From Gordionus sp. m RMFG-2023 (Eukaryota > Nematomorpha > Gordioida > Chordodea > Parachordodidae), in contig NC_088775.1 in the NCBI RefSeq assembly GCF_954871325.1, forward strand, positions 53,235,561 through 53,299,560: a stretch of DNA of 64,000 nucleotides, given 5' to 3'. Of the stretch, positions 35,891 through 46,439 are shown in pieces. How positions within the stretch are numbered: position 1 is the stretch's first letter; each line of letters starts with the position of its first letter. Both the position numbers and the translations under genes were made by a program. Under the pieces are notes generated by a model. It was not told the origin of the DNA. It ran no database searches and was given only the letters and a program-made list of their open reading frames with translations.

Positions 35891-36113
35891 TAGTGTTGTT
35901 AAACGGCTCGTTTTGAGCCGATTTTTAAAAACGGCTAACTCAATATTTCATCTAGAATAATATTACGCACGCCTGAAGATTTTGTTTGTAGAAGGAACAA
36001 AGGTTTGGACATCTATTAGCGAAATCTCGAGGCTTAGGCAATATTTTTCTGGCTAAAATATTGAGTTAGCCGTTTTAAAAAATCGGCTCAAAACGAGCCG
36101 TTTAACAACACTA
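35891..36113 (+). mobile_element. Foldback MITE at the centre of the palindrome
   Basis: Begins TAGTGTTGTTAAACGGCTCG and ends CGAGCCGTTTAACAACACTA. GCCGATTTTT and AAAATCGGC arms continue the hairpin around a loop of about 100 bp. The flanks resemble an uninterrupted copy at about 35663-35690 (GACCCATAATACCAATC), which suggests insertion with a short CATA duplication. TAGTGTTGT ends are typical of hAT-like MITEs. Confidence 0.8.
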
Positions 36114-36756
36114 CATAATACCAATCTATTTATTTTGAAAAAAATAAATAAAATACTTTACCCCTTCTAATTTTATCGAAAAAGAAAAAATATTTCTTCC
36201 CTAAAAGATTTATTTATATTTATTTAAATTTTTATAAAACTTTATAAAGCACAAAATTTGTCTAATTGATTATATTTTATATAAATTTTTCTTAGTAAAA
36301 ATGAATCATTATAGTAAATTTTAACATGGAAGATTTTTATTTAAACTATTAAAATTTTTAAAAATAAAAATGCAAAAATTTTTTCTAAAGAAAAATATGT
36401 AAAAACTATTTTAAATTAGAAAGTTATAATTCGAAAATTTTTTATTTAAAAAATAATATTTTAATGCATAAAAGCTGTAAAATAGTTGTAAAAGAAGAAG
36501 ATCTCTATCAGACTATTGACCAGTGTCATATATGCACTGGTCATAGAGAAGAGACATTTTACATGAGCAATAAAGACGCGCTATTATAATATTACACGTG
36601 AAATTATAGACATTTACTTAAAACAATGTCAAGAATGCCAATTGAAGAAAAACAAAAAAAGTATTGGATTAGTGACCAATCCTATAATTTCAAAAGACCA
36701 TAATTAGCGATGTCAAGTAAAATACAATTGAAATTGATTTTTTTTTATTTGTTAGT

Positions 36757-36952
36757 GTTATTAAACGTCTCATTTTGAGCCGATTTTAAACAACGACTAA
36801 CTCAATATTTTAGCCTGGGCTTCGCTAATAGATGTCTAAACCGTTGTGCCATCTATGAGCAAAATCTTTAGGCTTGCTTAATATTTTTGTCCATAAAGAG
36901 TTAGCCGATTTTTAAAATCGGCTAAATTCGAGCCGTTTAATAACACTATTTT
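36757..36952 (+). mobile_element. Second copy of the TAGTGTT foldback MITE
   Basis: Diverged relative of the element at 35891-36113: begins TAGTGTTATTAAACGTCTCA and ends GAGCCGTTTAATAACACTA, with matching GCCGATTTT arms and the shared inner landmark GCTAATAGATGTC. Confidence 0.75.
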
Positions 36953-38114
36953 TTTGCTTTTCTTTTTTAGAGATCTTGTCCATACCTATACCATTAAGTG
37001 GCTACTTTATGGAAATTATATTTTGGTTGAGCTATAAAATTTTAGAAATCTACCTCTTAAGTTTAATGATGATTTTAGATTCGTGTAATATATTTTATTT
37101 CACATAATGAGGTTATGTTAGTTATTTTTAAAGCCAATTAAAACATAATATGTATTGACTGGCCATATACTTAAATTATTTAATAATTTTATTAAAAGTA
37201 TAAATTACTTGTAAAAATATCGTTGTTATAAAAAAATATTAATTTTCATATTTTTGCAATCACAACCAGAGGGAGAAAATAAATATATTTTAGTATACCA
37301 AGATCATTTCACAAAGTGTGATTTTGAGACCATTGAAAAGTAAAACTGCAAAAGATGTGGCCGAACATTTGATATCAATATTCAATTTGTTTGGTGCGCC
37401 TTCAATTCTTCACGACAATGGAAGGGAATTTAAAAACGAAGTAAAATTTAAATTTTATTTATTTTTTTATAAAAAATAAAATAAATTTTATTTTTGCTAA
37501 ATGTAAACATCATTTTAAATTATAATTTTAATTTGGGAGACAAATATTTTCTAAAATTTAGGGTTATTTTTTAATGTTTAATATATAAGAGGATAGTTAG
37601 CATTCCATGGACTCTTCAATTGATACCATTGTAATTACTATAAAGTATATCAATATTTTTTTAGACTATCCAAAAGATCGCCGACATGTGGCCAGGATGT
37701 AAAATGGTACATGGAAGACCAAGGCACTCCCAATCTCAGGGATCAGTAGAGCGTGCTAAAAAAGATATTATGGTATTTATCTTAATACAAAATAAATTAA
37801 TTTAGTTTAATTTTTTAGAATAAATTACGTTGTTTTCTTCATGATAAGAAAACAACGTGTTGGGCTGATGCTTTAGGGACGATACAATTCGAAAAGAATA
37901 TATCGTATCATAGAGGAATCAAGGCATCACCCTATGAGGTTATGTTTGGACACAAACCTCACATCTGGGATTCCTCTATGCCAAGTATAATTAAATTATA
38001 TCTTTGCAAAAATAAATTTATTTAAACCAGAAAAATCGGAAGATCTAGGAGAGGATACTGGTATATTCTTTTATTATTATTGTTATACGATGAATTCGTT
38101 AATATATATTATAG

Positions 38115-39078
38115 CTTATTTGGATGATGATATAAGTTTTTACCAAAATCTTGTAGATTATACAGATTCGGATGATCCTGGTATTATATTTTTATTTAAT
38201 TAAAATATAATATTTTGTAGATGATTTTGAAAACAATTCTATCCGAAATTATCTATCACAGGATCCTGGTATATTTTTAATATGCATTAGTTAACATATA
38301 ATATTTTACAGACGAGTCTGAAAACAATTCTATCCACGAAAATTATCAATCACAGGATCCTGGTATACATTTTTAAGATGCATTAGTTAACATATAATAT
38401 TTTACAGATGATTTTGAACACAATTCTATCCGCGAAAATTATCTTTCACATGATCCTGGTATATATTTAAGATGCATTAGTTAAAATATAATATTTTACA
38501 GTTAATATTTTACTTAATCAAGAATACCCGTCTCCCGTTCTTGGTATATAATATTTGTTTAAGATACTTTAATTAATATAAAACATTTTACAGCTGAATT
38601 TGAAAATAATCCCTACTCTCAGCAAGAATATTACCCTTCTCCCGATCTTGGTATATAATATTTGTTTAAGATACTTTAATTAATATAAAACATTTTAAAG
38701 CTGAATTTGAAAATAATCCCAATTCTCAGCAAGAATATTACCCGTCTCCCGATCTTGGTATATAATATTTGTTTAAGATACTTTAATTATTATAAAACAT
38801 TTTACAGCTGAATTTAAAAATAATCCCAACTCTCAGCAAGAATATTACCCGTCTCCCGATCTTGGTATATAATATTTGTTTAACATACTTTAATTAATAT
38901 AAAACATTTTACAGCTGAATTTAAAAATAATCCCAACTCTCAGCAAGAATATTACCCGTCTCCCGATCTTGGTATATAATATTTGTTTAAAATACTTTAA
39001 TTAATATAAAACATTTTACAGCTGAATTTGAAAATAATCCCAACTCTCAGCAAGAATATTGCCCGTCTCTCGATCTTG
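38115..39078 (+). repeat. Ten-unit mini-exon array of the right integrase copy
   Basis: Blocks at 38115-38180 (66 nt), 38221-38268 (48), 38312-38362 (51), 38408-38458 (51), 38502-38543 (42) and five of 57 nt at 38594, 38701, 38808, 38915 and 39022, the last five with an exact 107-bp period (introns of 50 bp). Every length is divisible by three and every block is open as two bases, whole codons, one base. Borders are TTACAG or similar and GTATAT; the last unit has a weakened donor. The encoded repeats share DFENNS/EFENNP, a Tyr and an SxDP/SPDL end and are acidic. The upstream exon ends in the same phase (GATACTG before GTATAT). The left arm carries fewer units. Confidence 0.85.
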
Positions 39079-39700
39079 CTATATAATATTTGTTTAAGAT
39101 ATTCCTTATGTAGCAAATTAATTTGTCTAATTTATGGATATTTAGGTAATCAAGAAAAAAATCCCTTAATTAATGAGGAACAACTAAAAGGTTCTCATAG
39201 TCATTTTGCCAACTTATCCGGTTTCTATATTCAATATTTTGCAAAATAATAAATCTTAATTTATAGAAAGCGCGCGTCAACATCTGGTTTACTCGAATGA
39301 ATTGGATAATGACGGTATTTAGAAAAATATATAAAATTTAATGAAAATTATCCTTTAGGTTATCCAATCGGAGCAATGTTTAAATACAAATTCCGTCATT
39401 TAAGTTATCATTCTTTCTAAATTGATAAATTATAACTTATTTACATAAAATATGTAAATATATAAGGGGCGATTATTATAAAAACATTTTTTTAAAATAT
39501 TTTTATGAAAAAAATGTTTATATTATTTTTATTTTTTAGATGCCATCGATGATGTGGGAAAAGAATTAACACAAGACAATAAATTTGTAGTATCTCATTG
39601 CAAGCAAAATTGCACAACCAATAGATGCAAATGCAAGGCATCTAAAATGTCTTGCTACTCACATTGTCATGCTACAAATAATAAATGTCAAAATAAATGA

Positions 39701-40754
39701 TAATTTTATATTTACATTGTTTTATATTGATAATAGATAAAAGAGTTGTAAATATTGTTTTTCCTATTGTGAAGATACAAATTCTTACAAGATCTTATAG
39801 GGAAGGCTTGCTAAAATTTTAATAATATTAAGAAGCATATAAATATGATAGGGGGGGGGGGGGAAGAAAAAATTCCCACCCATTTTACCAAATGTGTCTG
39901 ATTTGGTAAATTTTATTTAAAATAATAAATTTACCCTTATCAAATAACTAAAAGTGCTTATATAATGTAACAAAAAAAATGAATGAAAATAATGACCTTA
40001 TAAAATTTGTAAGAAATATTTTACAAAAAGATTATAAACCCGAGGAAAATTTAAAACATAAATTGGCCAAAGGCCTACAAAGAGAGAGCCTAGCATAATT
40101 CAATAAAATATAGTAAAAAAAATTATCTAAAGGCCTTCATTTTTCGGAAAAAACTTAGAATGTTTGGTGTATAATCTTAGTAATTGTTTAAAATAAATAT
40201 AAATATGAGGGCTAACTTTGAAAATGCTAAAATTAATTTTGTAATTATATTCATTTTATAAAAGCTATTTAGTACTTTGATAGATTTAAATTTCAATAGT
40301 AGCTCTAACTTGTAATTTCAGATCATTCACTAAAGTGAATAAATATTTAAAATGTATTTACTCACAGAATTGAAATAAATAAGTCAAAGATATTATAGTT
40401 AGTTGATATACAAATAACCGATGCAGGATTCTATTTTTAAATATATTTCGTAGTTAACATTTTAGGGAAAAATAAATTAATCTTACAATTAATTTAATCT
40501 TATATTGGCCTACTATTATAATTAAATTAAAAAAACATTTCCGGATGTTATGAAGATTAAAGTTTAATCATAATAGTGGAATTTATTATCATTTGAAGTG
40601 ATAAATGTTTTATTAATAAAATATTGAATTTAATCAAATCAAGGAATGACGATTTGCAGGAAAATATCTCATCAATAATTTTGAATATATAAATAAATGT
40701 GAATTTAGGAATTTTATTGTTGATATTACTGTTAGTGACTTAAAAATATAAAAC
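39701..40754. other. Unique AT-rich part of the right arm
   Basis: Mirror of 32046-33135. No gene recognised. Confidence 0.7.
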
Positions 40755-42035
40755 ATAAATTGAAATTTTAATTTAACGTTTACATAATATATTTTTACCT
40801 ATTTACCTTAAAAAAACTCAAAAAAGTTCAAAAATAACGATTACGACAATTGTCACTTTTTTATAGTACACTTTCAATGAAATATTAATTTAACATGTTT
40901 ACAAAACATATTTTTACCCATTTACTTTAAAAAAACTCAAAAAAGTTCAAAAATAACGATTATGACAATTGTCACTTTTCCATAGTACACTTTCACTTAA
41001 ATATTAATTTAACATGTTTACAAAACATATTTTTACCCATTTACTTTAAAAAAACTCAAAAAAGTTCAAAAATAACGATTATGACAATTGTCACTTTTCC
41101 ATAGTACACTTTCACTGAAATATTAATTTAACATGTTTACAAAACATATTTTTACCTATTTACTTTAAAAAATCTAAAAAAAGTTTAAAAATAACGATTA
41201 TGACAATTGTCACTTTTCCATAGTACACTTTCACTGAAATATTAATTTAACATGTTTACAAAACATATTTTTACCCATTTACTTTAAAAAAACTCAAAAA
41301 AGTTCAAAAATAACGATTATGCCAATTGTCACTTTTCCATAGTACACTTTCACTGAAATATTAATTTAACATGTTTACAAAACATATTTTTACCCATTTA
41401 CTTTAAAAAAAACTCAAAAAAGTTCTAAAATAACGATTATGACAATTGTCACTTTTCCACAGTACACTTTCACTGAAATATTAATTTAACATGTTTACAA
41501 AACATATTTTTACCTATTTACTTTTAAAAATCTAAAAAAAGTTTAAAAATAACGATTATGACAATTGTCACTTTTCCAGTACACTTTCACTGAAATATTA
41601 ATTTAAATGTTTACAAAACATATTTTTACCCATTTACTTTAAAAAAACTCAAAAAAGTTCTAAAATAACGATTATGACAATTGACACTTTTCCATAGTAC
41701 ACTTTCACTGAAATATTAATTTAACATGTTTACAAAACATATTTTTACCCATTTACTTTAAAAAAACTCAAAAAAGTTCAAAAATAACGATTATGACAAT
41801 TGTCACTTTTCCATACTACACTTTCACTGAAATATTAATTTAACATGTTTACAAAACATATTTTTACCCATTTACTTTAAAAAAAGTTCAAAAATAACGA
41901 TTATGACAATTGTAACTTTTCCATAGTACACTTTCACTGAAATATTAATTTAACATGTTTACAAAACATATTTTTACCCATTTACTTTAAAAAAACTCAA
42001 AAAAGTTTAAAAATAACGATTATGACATTTGTCAC
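40755..42035 (+). repeat. Satellite A array in the right arm, about eleven units
   Basis: Units of about 118 bp with AACGATTATGACAATTGTCA, CACTGAAATATTAATTTAAC and ATGTTTACAAAACATATTTT. Much longer than the left-arm partner at 31585-32045. Units within this array are more alike than they are to those at 49055-50800, so each array has been homogenised locally. Confidence 0.9.
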
Positions 42036-42059
42036 TCCTAAAAAATTATCTATCAAAAG

Positions 42060-42635
42060 AACATAAATATATAATAATAATTTAAAAAATATATATTAAA
42101 AAATATATATTTAAAAAATATCTCAAAAAAATATGTTTAAAAAATTTATTAAAAAGATATATTATAAAATATCAATTAAAAAAATTTATTAAAAAAATCA
42201 TATAACACAAAAATTAAAAAAATTAGCGATCAAAAGATATATCAAATACAAATTAAAAAAATATATATATTAAAAAAAAATATCAATCAAAAAAATTTAT
42301 TTAAAAAAATCATATAAACACAAAAAATAAAAAATATAAAAAAAATCAAAAAAATATATTTAAAAAAACATATAACACAAAAATTAAAAAAATTAGCGAT
42401 CAAAATATATATTAAAAAAAGATTTCAATCAAAAAATATATTGTAACAAACTAAAATATATTTAAAAAAAATATCAATCAAAAAAATATATTTAAAAAAA
42501 ATATATTTAAAAAAAATATATATTATAAAAAAAATATCAATCATAAAATATATTGTAACAAATTAAAAATATATTTAAAAAAAAAAATCAATCAAAAAAA
42601 TATATTTAAAAAAATTTATTAAAGTAATAATAAAT
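42060..42635. repeat. AT-rich low-complexity arm
   Basis: Repeats of AAAAAAATATCAATCAAAAAA and TATATTTAAAAAAA; mirror of 31046-31584. Confidence 0.7.
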
Positions 42636-42770
42636 TAATCTCAAATAAATAATAAATTAATCTCAAATAAATAATAAATTAATCTCAAATAAATAATAAA
42701 TTAATCTCAAATAAATAATAAATTAATCTCAAATAAATAATAAATTAATCTCAAATAAATAATAAATTTA
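42636..42770 (+). repeat. 22-bp tandem repeat, about six copies
   Basis: Perfect or near-perfect copies of AATAATAAATTAATCTCAAA plus AT. It has no counterpart in the left arm and so arose after the palindrome formed. Confidence 0.9.
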
Positions 42771-42784
42771 TTAATATGTAAAAT

Positions 42785-42895
42785 AGAATACATTGCTTGA
42801 TTTAACCCGGCAATGTGCACATGCCTGGTTATTTCGGCAATGTATACTTTGCCGAAATAACAAAATTACCCTGCCCACTACCTCACATTGCTAAA
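42785..42895 (-). repeat. Right terminal inverted repeat of the palindromic element
   Basis: Inverted match of 30915-31045, with CCCGGCAATGTGCACATGCC and GGCAATGTATACTTTGCCGA. Confidence 0.75.
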
Positions 42896-43380
42896 AAAAT
42901 CTAAGATTCAAAATAACTCATTTTAAATATATTATTTGAACTTATAAGTAATATATTTTCTATAAATGGATTCCTTTTTGTACTATAAGAGCACGTTTAT
43001 ATAATTCTGTTCAAATTATTTCCATTTCTAAAATATAAAAACTGAACCGGTTTAACCGTTTTTTATAAAGGTTCTTTTTACTCCTTCAAAAAATAATTAT
43101 ATCGGTTCGATTACGGTTATGGTTCAGATATTAATAACAAAAATAAATTTTTTAAAAAAAAATATTTAAGGAGATTCGGATTCGGAATCTTTTTTTTAAA
43201 AAACAATTAAATTATATTTTTTGGCCTGGCTGGCACCAGAAAATTTTATTTTTTAGAGATATTTAATATGTATTACTTTTATGCTTTAAATCATTAAATA
43301 CTCGAAAAAATGGTTTTAATATAAATTAAGTAAAAAAATAAATATTATTTTTAAATTAATAATTTAGACAAATTAGAGGA
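42896..43380. other. AT-rich flank right of the palindrome
   Basis: No gene seen. GGTTCGATTACGGTTATGGT near 43110 resembles GATTGGTTACGGTTCAG near 30733 on the other side of the palindrome, so these may be parts of one older element that the palindrome entered. Confidence 0.4.
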
Positions 43381-43462
43381 AGAGAAAGCGAAAAGAGGTA
43401 CGGGGGCCTAATTGGTGGCAATAAAAACATTCACGCTTACCACACTTTGACACAAATGGTCT

Positions 43463-43552
43463 CTGATTATAATATGATCCCCTAATTGAAAAAACAAATA
43501 TAAATAATTTAACATATTAATGATCATACCAATTACAGTTTTAACCTCGCTC
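43463..43552 (-). pseudogene. Fragment of the third MULE, inverted
   Basis: Inverted match of 21558-21650 (GAGCGAGGTTAAAACTG, GGGGATCATATTATAATCAG). It ends sharply at CGCTC, where integrase-type sequence begins. With 48568-48793 and 58815-59200 it forms a second, inverted and much interrupted copy of the third MULE. Confidence 0.7.
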
Positions 43553-43554
43553 AA

Positions 43555-43842
43555 AAAAGATCAAATGGTTCTAAATCTTTTATTTTGGGACAAAAGGTTC
43601 TTGCTTGGAACCATAAATGGTTAGATAGGAAAGGGGGGAAAATGTTGAACCCCTGGATAGGCCCTTATTTGATCAATAAAATATTTGATAAGGGTAATAA
43701 TTTTATATTATATTAATTATTACTGTATATCAAGGTGTATATGAATTAATAACCACGAATAATCTCATATTAAAAACAAAATATAATTTATCCAATTTAA
43801 AAGAATTTATTGTAAGAAACAATGAATATCCAGATGAAAATG
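43555..43842 (+). pseudogene. C-terminal part of an integrase-type transposase
   Basis: Plus-strand frame with FILGQKVLAWNHKW, DRKGGKMLNPWIGPYLINKI, a 41-bp intron at 43694-43734 (GTAATA to ATCAAG), then GVYELITTNNLILKTKYN and SNLKEFIVRN. This is the SH3-like C-terminal region typical of KRBA2-like/Ginger integrases (KGGK, GPY, GVYEL, LK). The upstream catalytic part is missing: the sequence starts abruptly at 43553 next to a MULE fragment. It is followed by duplicated exons and an OTU domain. Confidence 0.75.
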
Positions 43843-43968
43843 GTAATGATTTTTAAAAAATTACATTTTTTATGAAGTAAAAAAAATATTTTTAGATACA
43901 AAAATTAATATTTAATAACTTTATAATTATTTTTAATGTTTTTATTATAATTAATGCATTGCCTTTAG

Positions 43969-44245
43969 ATAGTAGTTCCCAAAATGGCCTTTATGATGAA
44001 ATTATTCCACTTGCTACGGAGTTTGTTGATCCAAACTCTTCCAGAGGTATTGTATTTAGGATATATATTTGAATTATCTTTTGAATGATAATTTTATAAT
44101 TATTTTTTGAATAATAGCCTTATTATTATTTTTAATGTTTTTATTATAATTAATGCATTGCCTTTAGATAGTAGTTCCCAAAATGGCCTTTATGATAAAA
44201 TTATTCCACTTGCTACGGAGTTTGTTGATCTAAACTCTCCTAGAG
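43969..44245 (+). repeat. Two-copy 78-nt exon duplication before the OTU domain
   Basis: Blocks at 43969-44046 and 44168-44245, each exactly 78 nt, with period 199 bp. Each is preceded by GCCTTTAG and followed by GTATTG. Both are open as two bases, 25 codons, one base, starting SSSQNGLYDEIIPLATEFVD and ending NSSR or NSPR. The preceding exon ends AATG before GTAATG. The blocks lie between the integrase C-terminus and the OTU domain, again in a linker position. Confidence 0.8.
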
Positions 44246-44343
44246 GTATTGTATTTAGGATATATATTTGAATTATCTTTTGAATGATAATCTTATAATT
44301 ATTTTTTGAATAATAGCCTTATAATTATTTTTAATGTTTTTAT

Positions 44344-44627
44344 CCCCCCATTTTTTATATAAATAAAATTATTATTAAATATTTTAATATTGTCGCGAAT
44401 ATAAAAATGGGTCATATCGGGCCCATACAAAATTATCATTATATTTTATATAAGTAAAAATAGCCGTATTTAACATTGTGGCCATCGCCCTGACTTCTGT
44501 ATCAGAAGCCCATATCTGCTGTGTCATTACATTATTTAAGACATAAGTTTTTATGTCTATTTTTTTGTTCGTGTCGTAAAGATAATTTTCAATTACCTTT
44601 CCCATCTCGAATGTTAGCATAATTTGA
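44344..44627 (-). repeat. Inverted partial copy of the OTU exon
   Basis: About 280 bp matching 44985-45258 in inverted orientation at about 95 percent by eye. The minus-strand frame (44384-44620) repeats the OTU sequence from LTFEMGKVIENYLYD to WARYDPFLY. It lies in what would be the intron or 5' leader just upstream of the OTU exon, so a plus-strand transcript through here could fold into a hairpin of about 275 bp with a loop of about 360 nt. Confidence 0.88.
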
Positions 44628-44653
44628 TTTATTTTTTAATTTATTACGTATAC

Positions 44654-45302
44654 AGAATTGGATGAAGATATTTTGATAATAAATAAATTAGAAAATATCC
44701 CTAGATATTATTTTCCTACAACAAAGGTATGGAAAAAATATCATGCTAAAATATATGGTCTAAAGCCTCCCAAACGTTGTCGGGATGTAGACTATGGGAA
44801 ACAACTTGGTGAACCCACCATCCTGGTGCAAATTGAAGGTGATGGGAATTGTTTTTATAGGTAAAACATATTAATATAAAATTTCATTTTATTCTACTTT
44901 ATATAATTTAGGGCGATTAGTGTAGAGCTTACTGGAGCTCCAAATTCCCATGTTATTCTCAGGCAATGGTTGGCACAATTTATGCTAACATCCGAGATGG
45001 GAAAGGTAATTGAAAATTATCTTTACGAGACGAACAAAAAAATAGAGATAAAAACTTATGTCTCAAATAATGTAATGACACAGAAGATATGGGCTTCTGA
45101 CACAGAAGTCAGGGCGATGGCCACAATGTTAAAAACGGCTATTTTTACTTATATAAAATATAATGATAATTTTGTATGGGCCCGATATGACCTATTTTAT
45201 ATTCGCGACAATATTAAAATATTTAATAATAATTTTATTTATATAAAAAATGGGGGGAGTCATTTTGAAAATGTTTTAGATTGCGATTTATCTTCCATCT
45301 AA
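44654..45302 (+). CDS. OTU-family cysteine protease domain
   Basis: Two exons: 44654-44860 (acceptor TATACAG; ATG at 44658) and 44912-45302, with a 51-bp intron (GTAAAA to ATTTAG) splitting an Arg codon. OTU proteases remove ubiquitin or ubiquitin-like proteins. Visible hallmarks are IEGDGNCFYRAIS (Asp and catalytic Cys), ELTGAPNSHVILRQ, the VRAMATML helix, VWARYD and a final His region NGGSHFENVLD. The domain is open throughout, about 195 residues, the usual OTU length. It follows integrase-type sequence and two duplicated linker exons, suggesting one fused transposon protein, a combination I associate with some KRBA2-like elements. All catalytic residues appear present. Confidence 0.85.
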
Positions 45303-45945
45303 TCACTATTTATTATTTTTATTAAAAAATTTTTTTTATATAAATATATATAATTATATTTCATTCATATTATAATTTATCGCCTTATATATATATTTTT
45401 TATGAAAGTTGTAGTTTATAAATAATATTCAATTACATTCTGATATGCAATATATGATAATAATTATATATATTTCCATGATGTTTTTATTAAATTTAAA
45501 ATTATGTATAAATATTTATATCAATAAAGTTCTTCGTCTATTTTCTTATACTAAATAAAGTTTTATCTAATATTTGTGACCCAATTCAGTACAAAATAAT
45601 ATAGAGATGGATTATCTTTATAACATTATATTAGGTAAACAAAATAAGCATTACGATTAAGCCATTTAAGCTAAGAATTTATCTTACTGTTTTTTGCTGT
45701 GATTTTTAGAGGGTTGGGTAGAAAAGGCGGTTTGCCTCTAGTAAATTTTCTGTCATATATGAGCTTTGTCTAAATTAATGTCTATCGAGAAGATGTTTGT
45801 ATAAGAAATATCATGGGATCGGAGTATTTGGTTATTTTATAAATTTCATGTTGTGTAAATTAGCATGTTAGTAAGGATCTCTTCCCTACCTAAATATTGC
45901 TAAACTTTAATTATGATATTGATTGGAGCCTCCTATCAATAATTG
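45303..45945. other. AT-rich spacer after the OTU gene
   Basis: No gene recognised. Contains AATAAAG signals (about 45555) that could serve as a poly(A) site of the OTU transcript. Confidence 0.4.
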
Positions 45946-46309
45946 AACTAGAGGTCTGGATTGGGTGGTTTTTTCGCCCGTACTTTAAAAAAAATATTTT
46001 CAACATTGGGCGAGAGGGTTAAAAAATTTGGGAGAATTTGATATTTTTCAGGCAAAATGATCAGAACAGTAAATAGTTTTTCATAATATTCCATATTATA
46101 TGTTTAATTAAAAATACATTAAAATAAATAAAGAGCCAAACCAGCCATAAAATAATTTTAAAACAAAATATATATAAAAAAAATTATAAGTGAGAGCGAG
46201 GGCAGGTTAAATAAATCTTTTCGCTAAATTTAAAACTATAGAGAGGCGGCGACTATTTAGATAAGATAGATAAAAAAAACAATTTAAATAAAAAATGTAC
46301 TCTACATGG

Positions 46310-46378
46310 ATTTGAACACGCATTTTGAGGATAGGTAATGTAAGTCTTACTAACTAGACTACCCACCACACCTTGTAA
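46310..46378 (-). tRNA. tRNA-like sequence, probably pseudogene or SINE head
   Basis: On the minus strand GTGGGTAGTCTAGTTAGTAA resembles an A box with D arm, and GTGTTCAAATCC resembles a B box, at a spacing usual for tRNA. The acceptor stem does not pair well and the anticodon arm is unclear, so it is more likely a tRNA-derived remnant than a working tRNA. Confidence 0.3.
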
Positions 46379-46439
46379 TACTTAATTTTATTTGTTATAT
46401 ATAATCTACTTTTAAATTAAATTTATATATATCAAAAAG

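Larger units (their letters stand above)
36326..39700 (+). pseudogene. Integrase-type transposase with Cys-rich tail, right copy
   Basis: Mirror copy of the gene at 33136-35664. Zinc-binding N-terminal region at about 36326-36720 (DQCHICTGH), catalytic core exons at about 37281-37440 (VYQDHFTKC, LFGAPSILHDNGREFKNE) and 37666-37772 (WPGCKMVHGRPRHS, QGSVERAKKDIM with the catalytic Glu), a further exon from 37819 (WADALGTIQFEKN, SPYEVMFGHKPHIWDSSMPS), the mini-exon array 38115-39078, small exons about 39148-39245 and 39266-39313, and the Cys-rich tail at 39540-39700 (CKQNCTTNRCKCK, CYSHCHATNNKC). DNA cutting and joining in the nucleus is the expected role. Broken; a foldback MITE also lies within it at 36757-36952. 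Confidence 0.8.
30915..42895. mobile_element. 12-kb palindromic integrase-type DNA transposon (Ginger-like), two head-to-head copies
   Basis: Outer inverted repeats lie at about 30915-31045 and 42785-42895, with TTTAACCCGGCAATGTGCAC, GGTTATTTCGGCAATGTA and ATTACCCTGCC in mirror orientation. From each end inward come an AT-rich arm, satellite A, an AT-rich unique stretch of about 1 kb, a Cys-rich gene tail, a mini-exon array, integrase exons and a zinc-binding N-terminus. The two genes read outward from the centre near 35.7-36.3 kb. No gag, reverse transcriptase or capsid was seen, which fits a Ginger-type cut-and-paste element. Both copies look old and broken. The arms are alike in order but differ in repeat number. 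Confidence 0.8.

Noticed and set aside
30915-42895. Polinton/Maverick because of long inverted repeats and an integrase
   Set aside because: No DNA polymerase B, packaging ATPase, protease or capsid gene is present, and the integrase with Cys-rich tail fits a Ginger-type DNA transposon.
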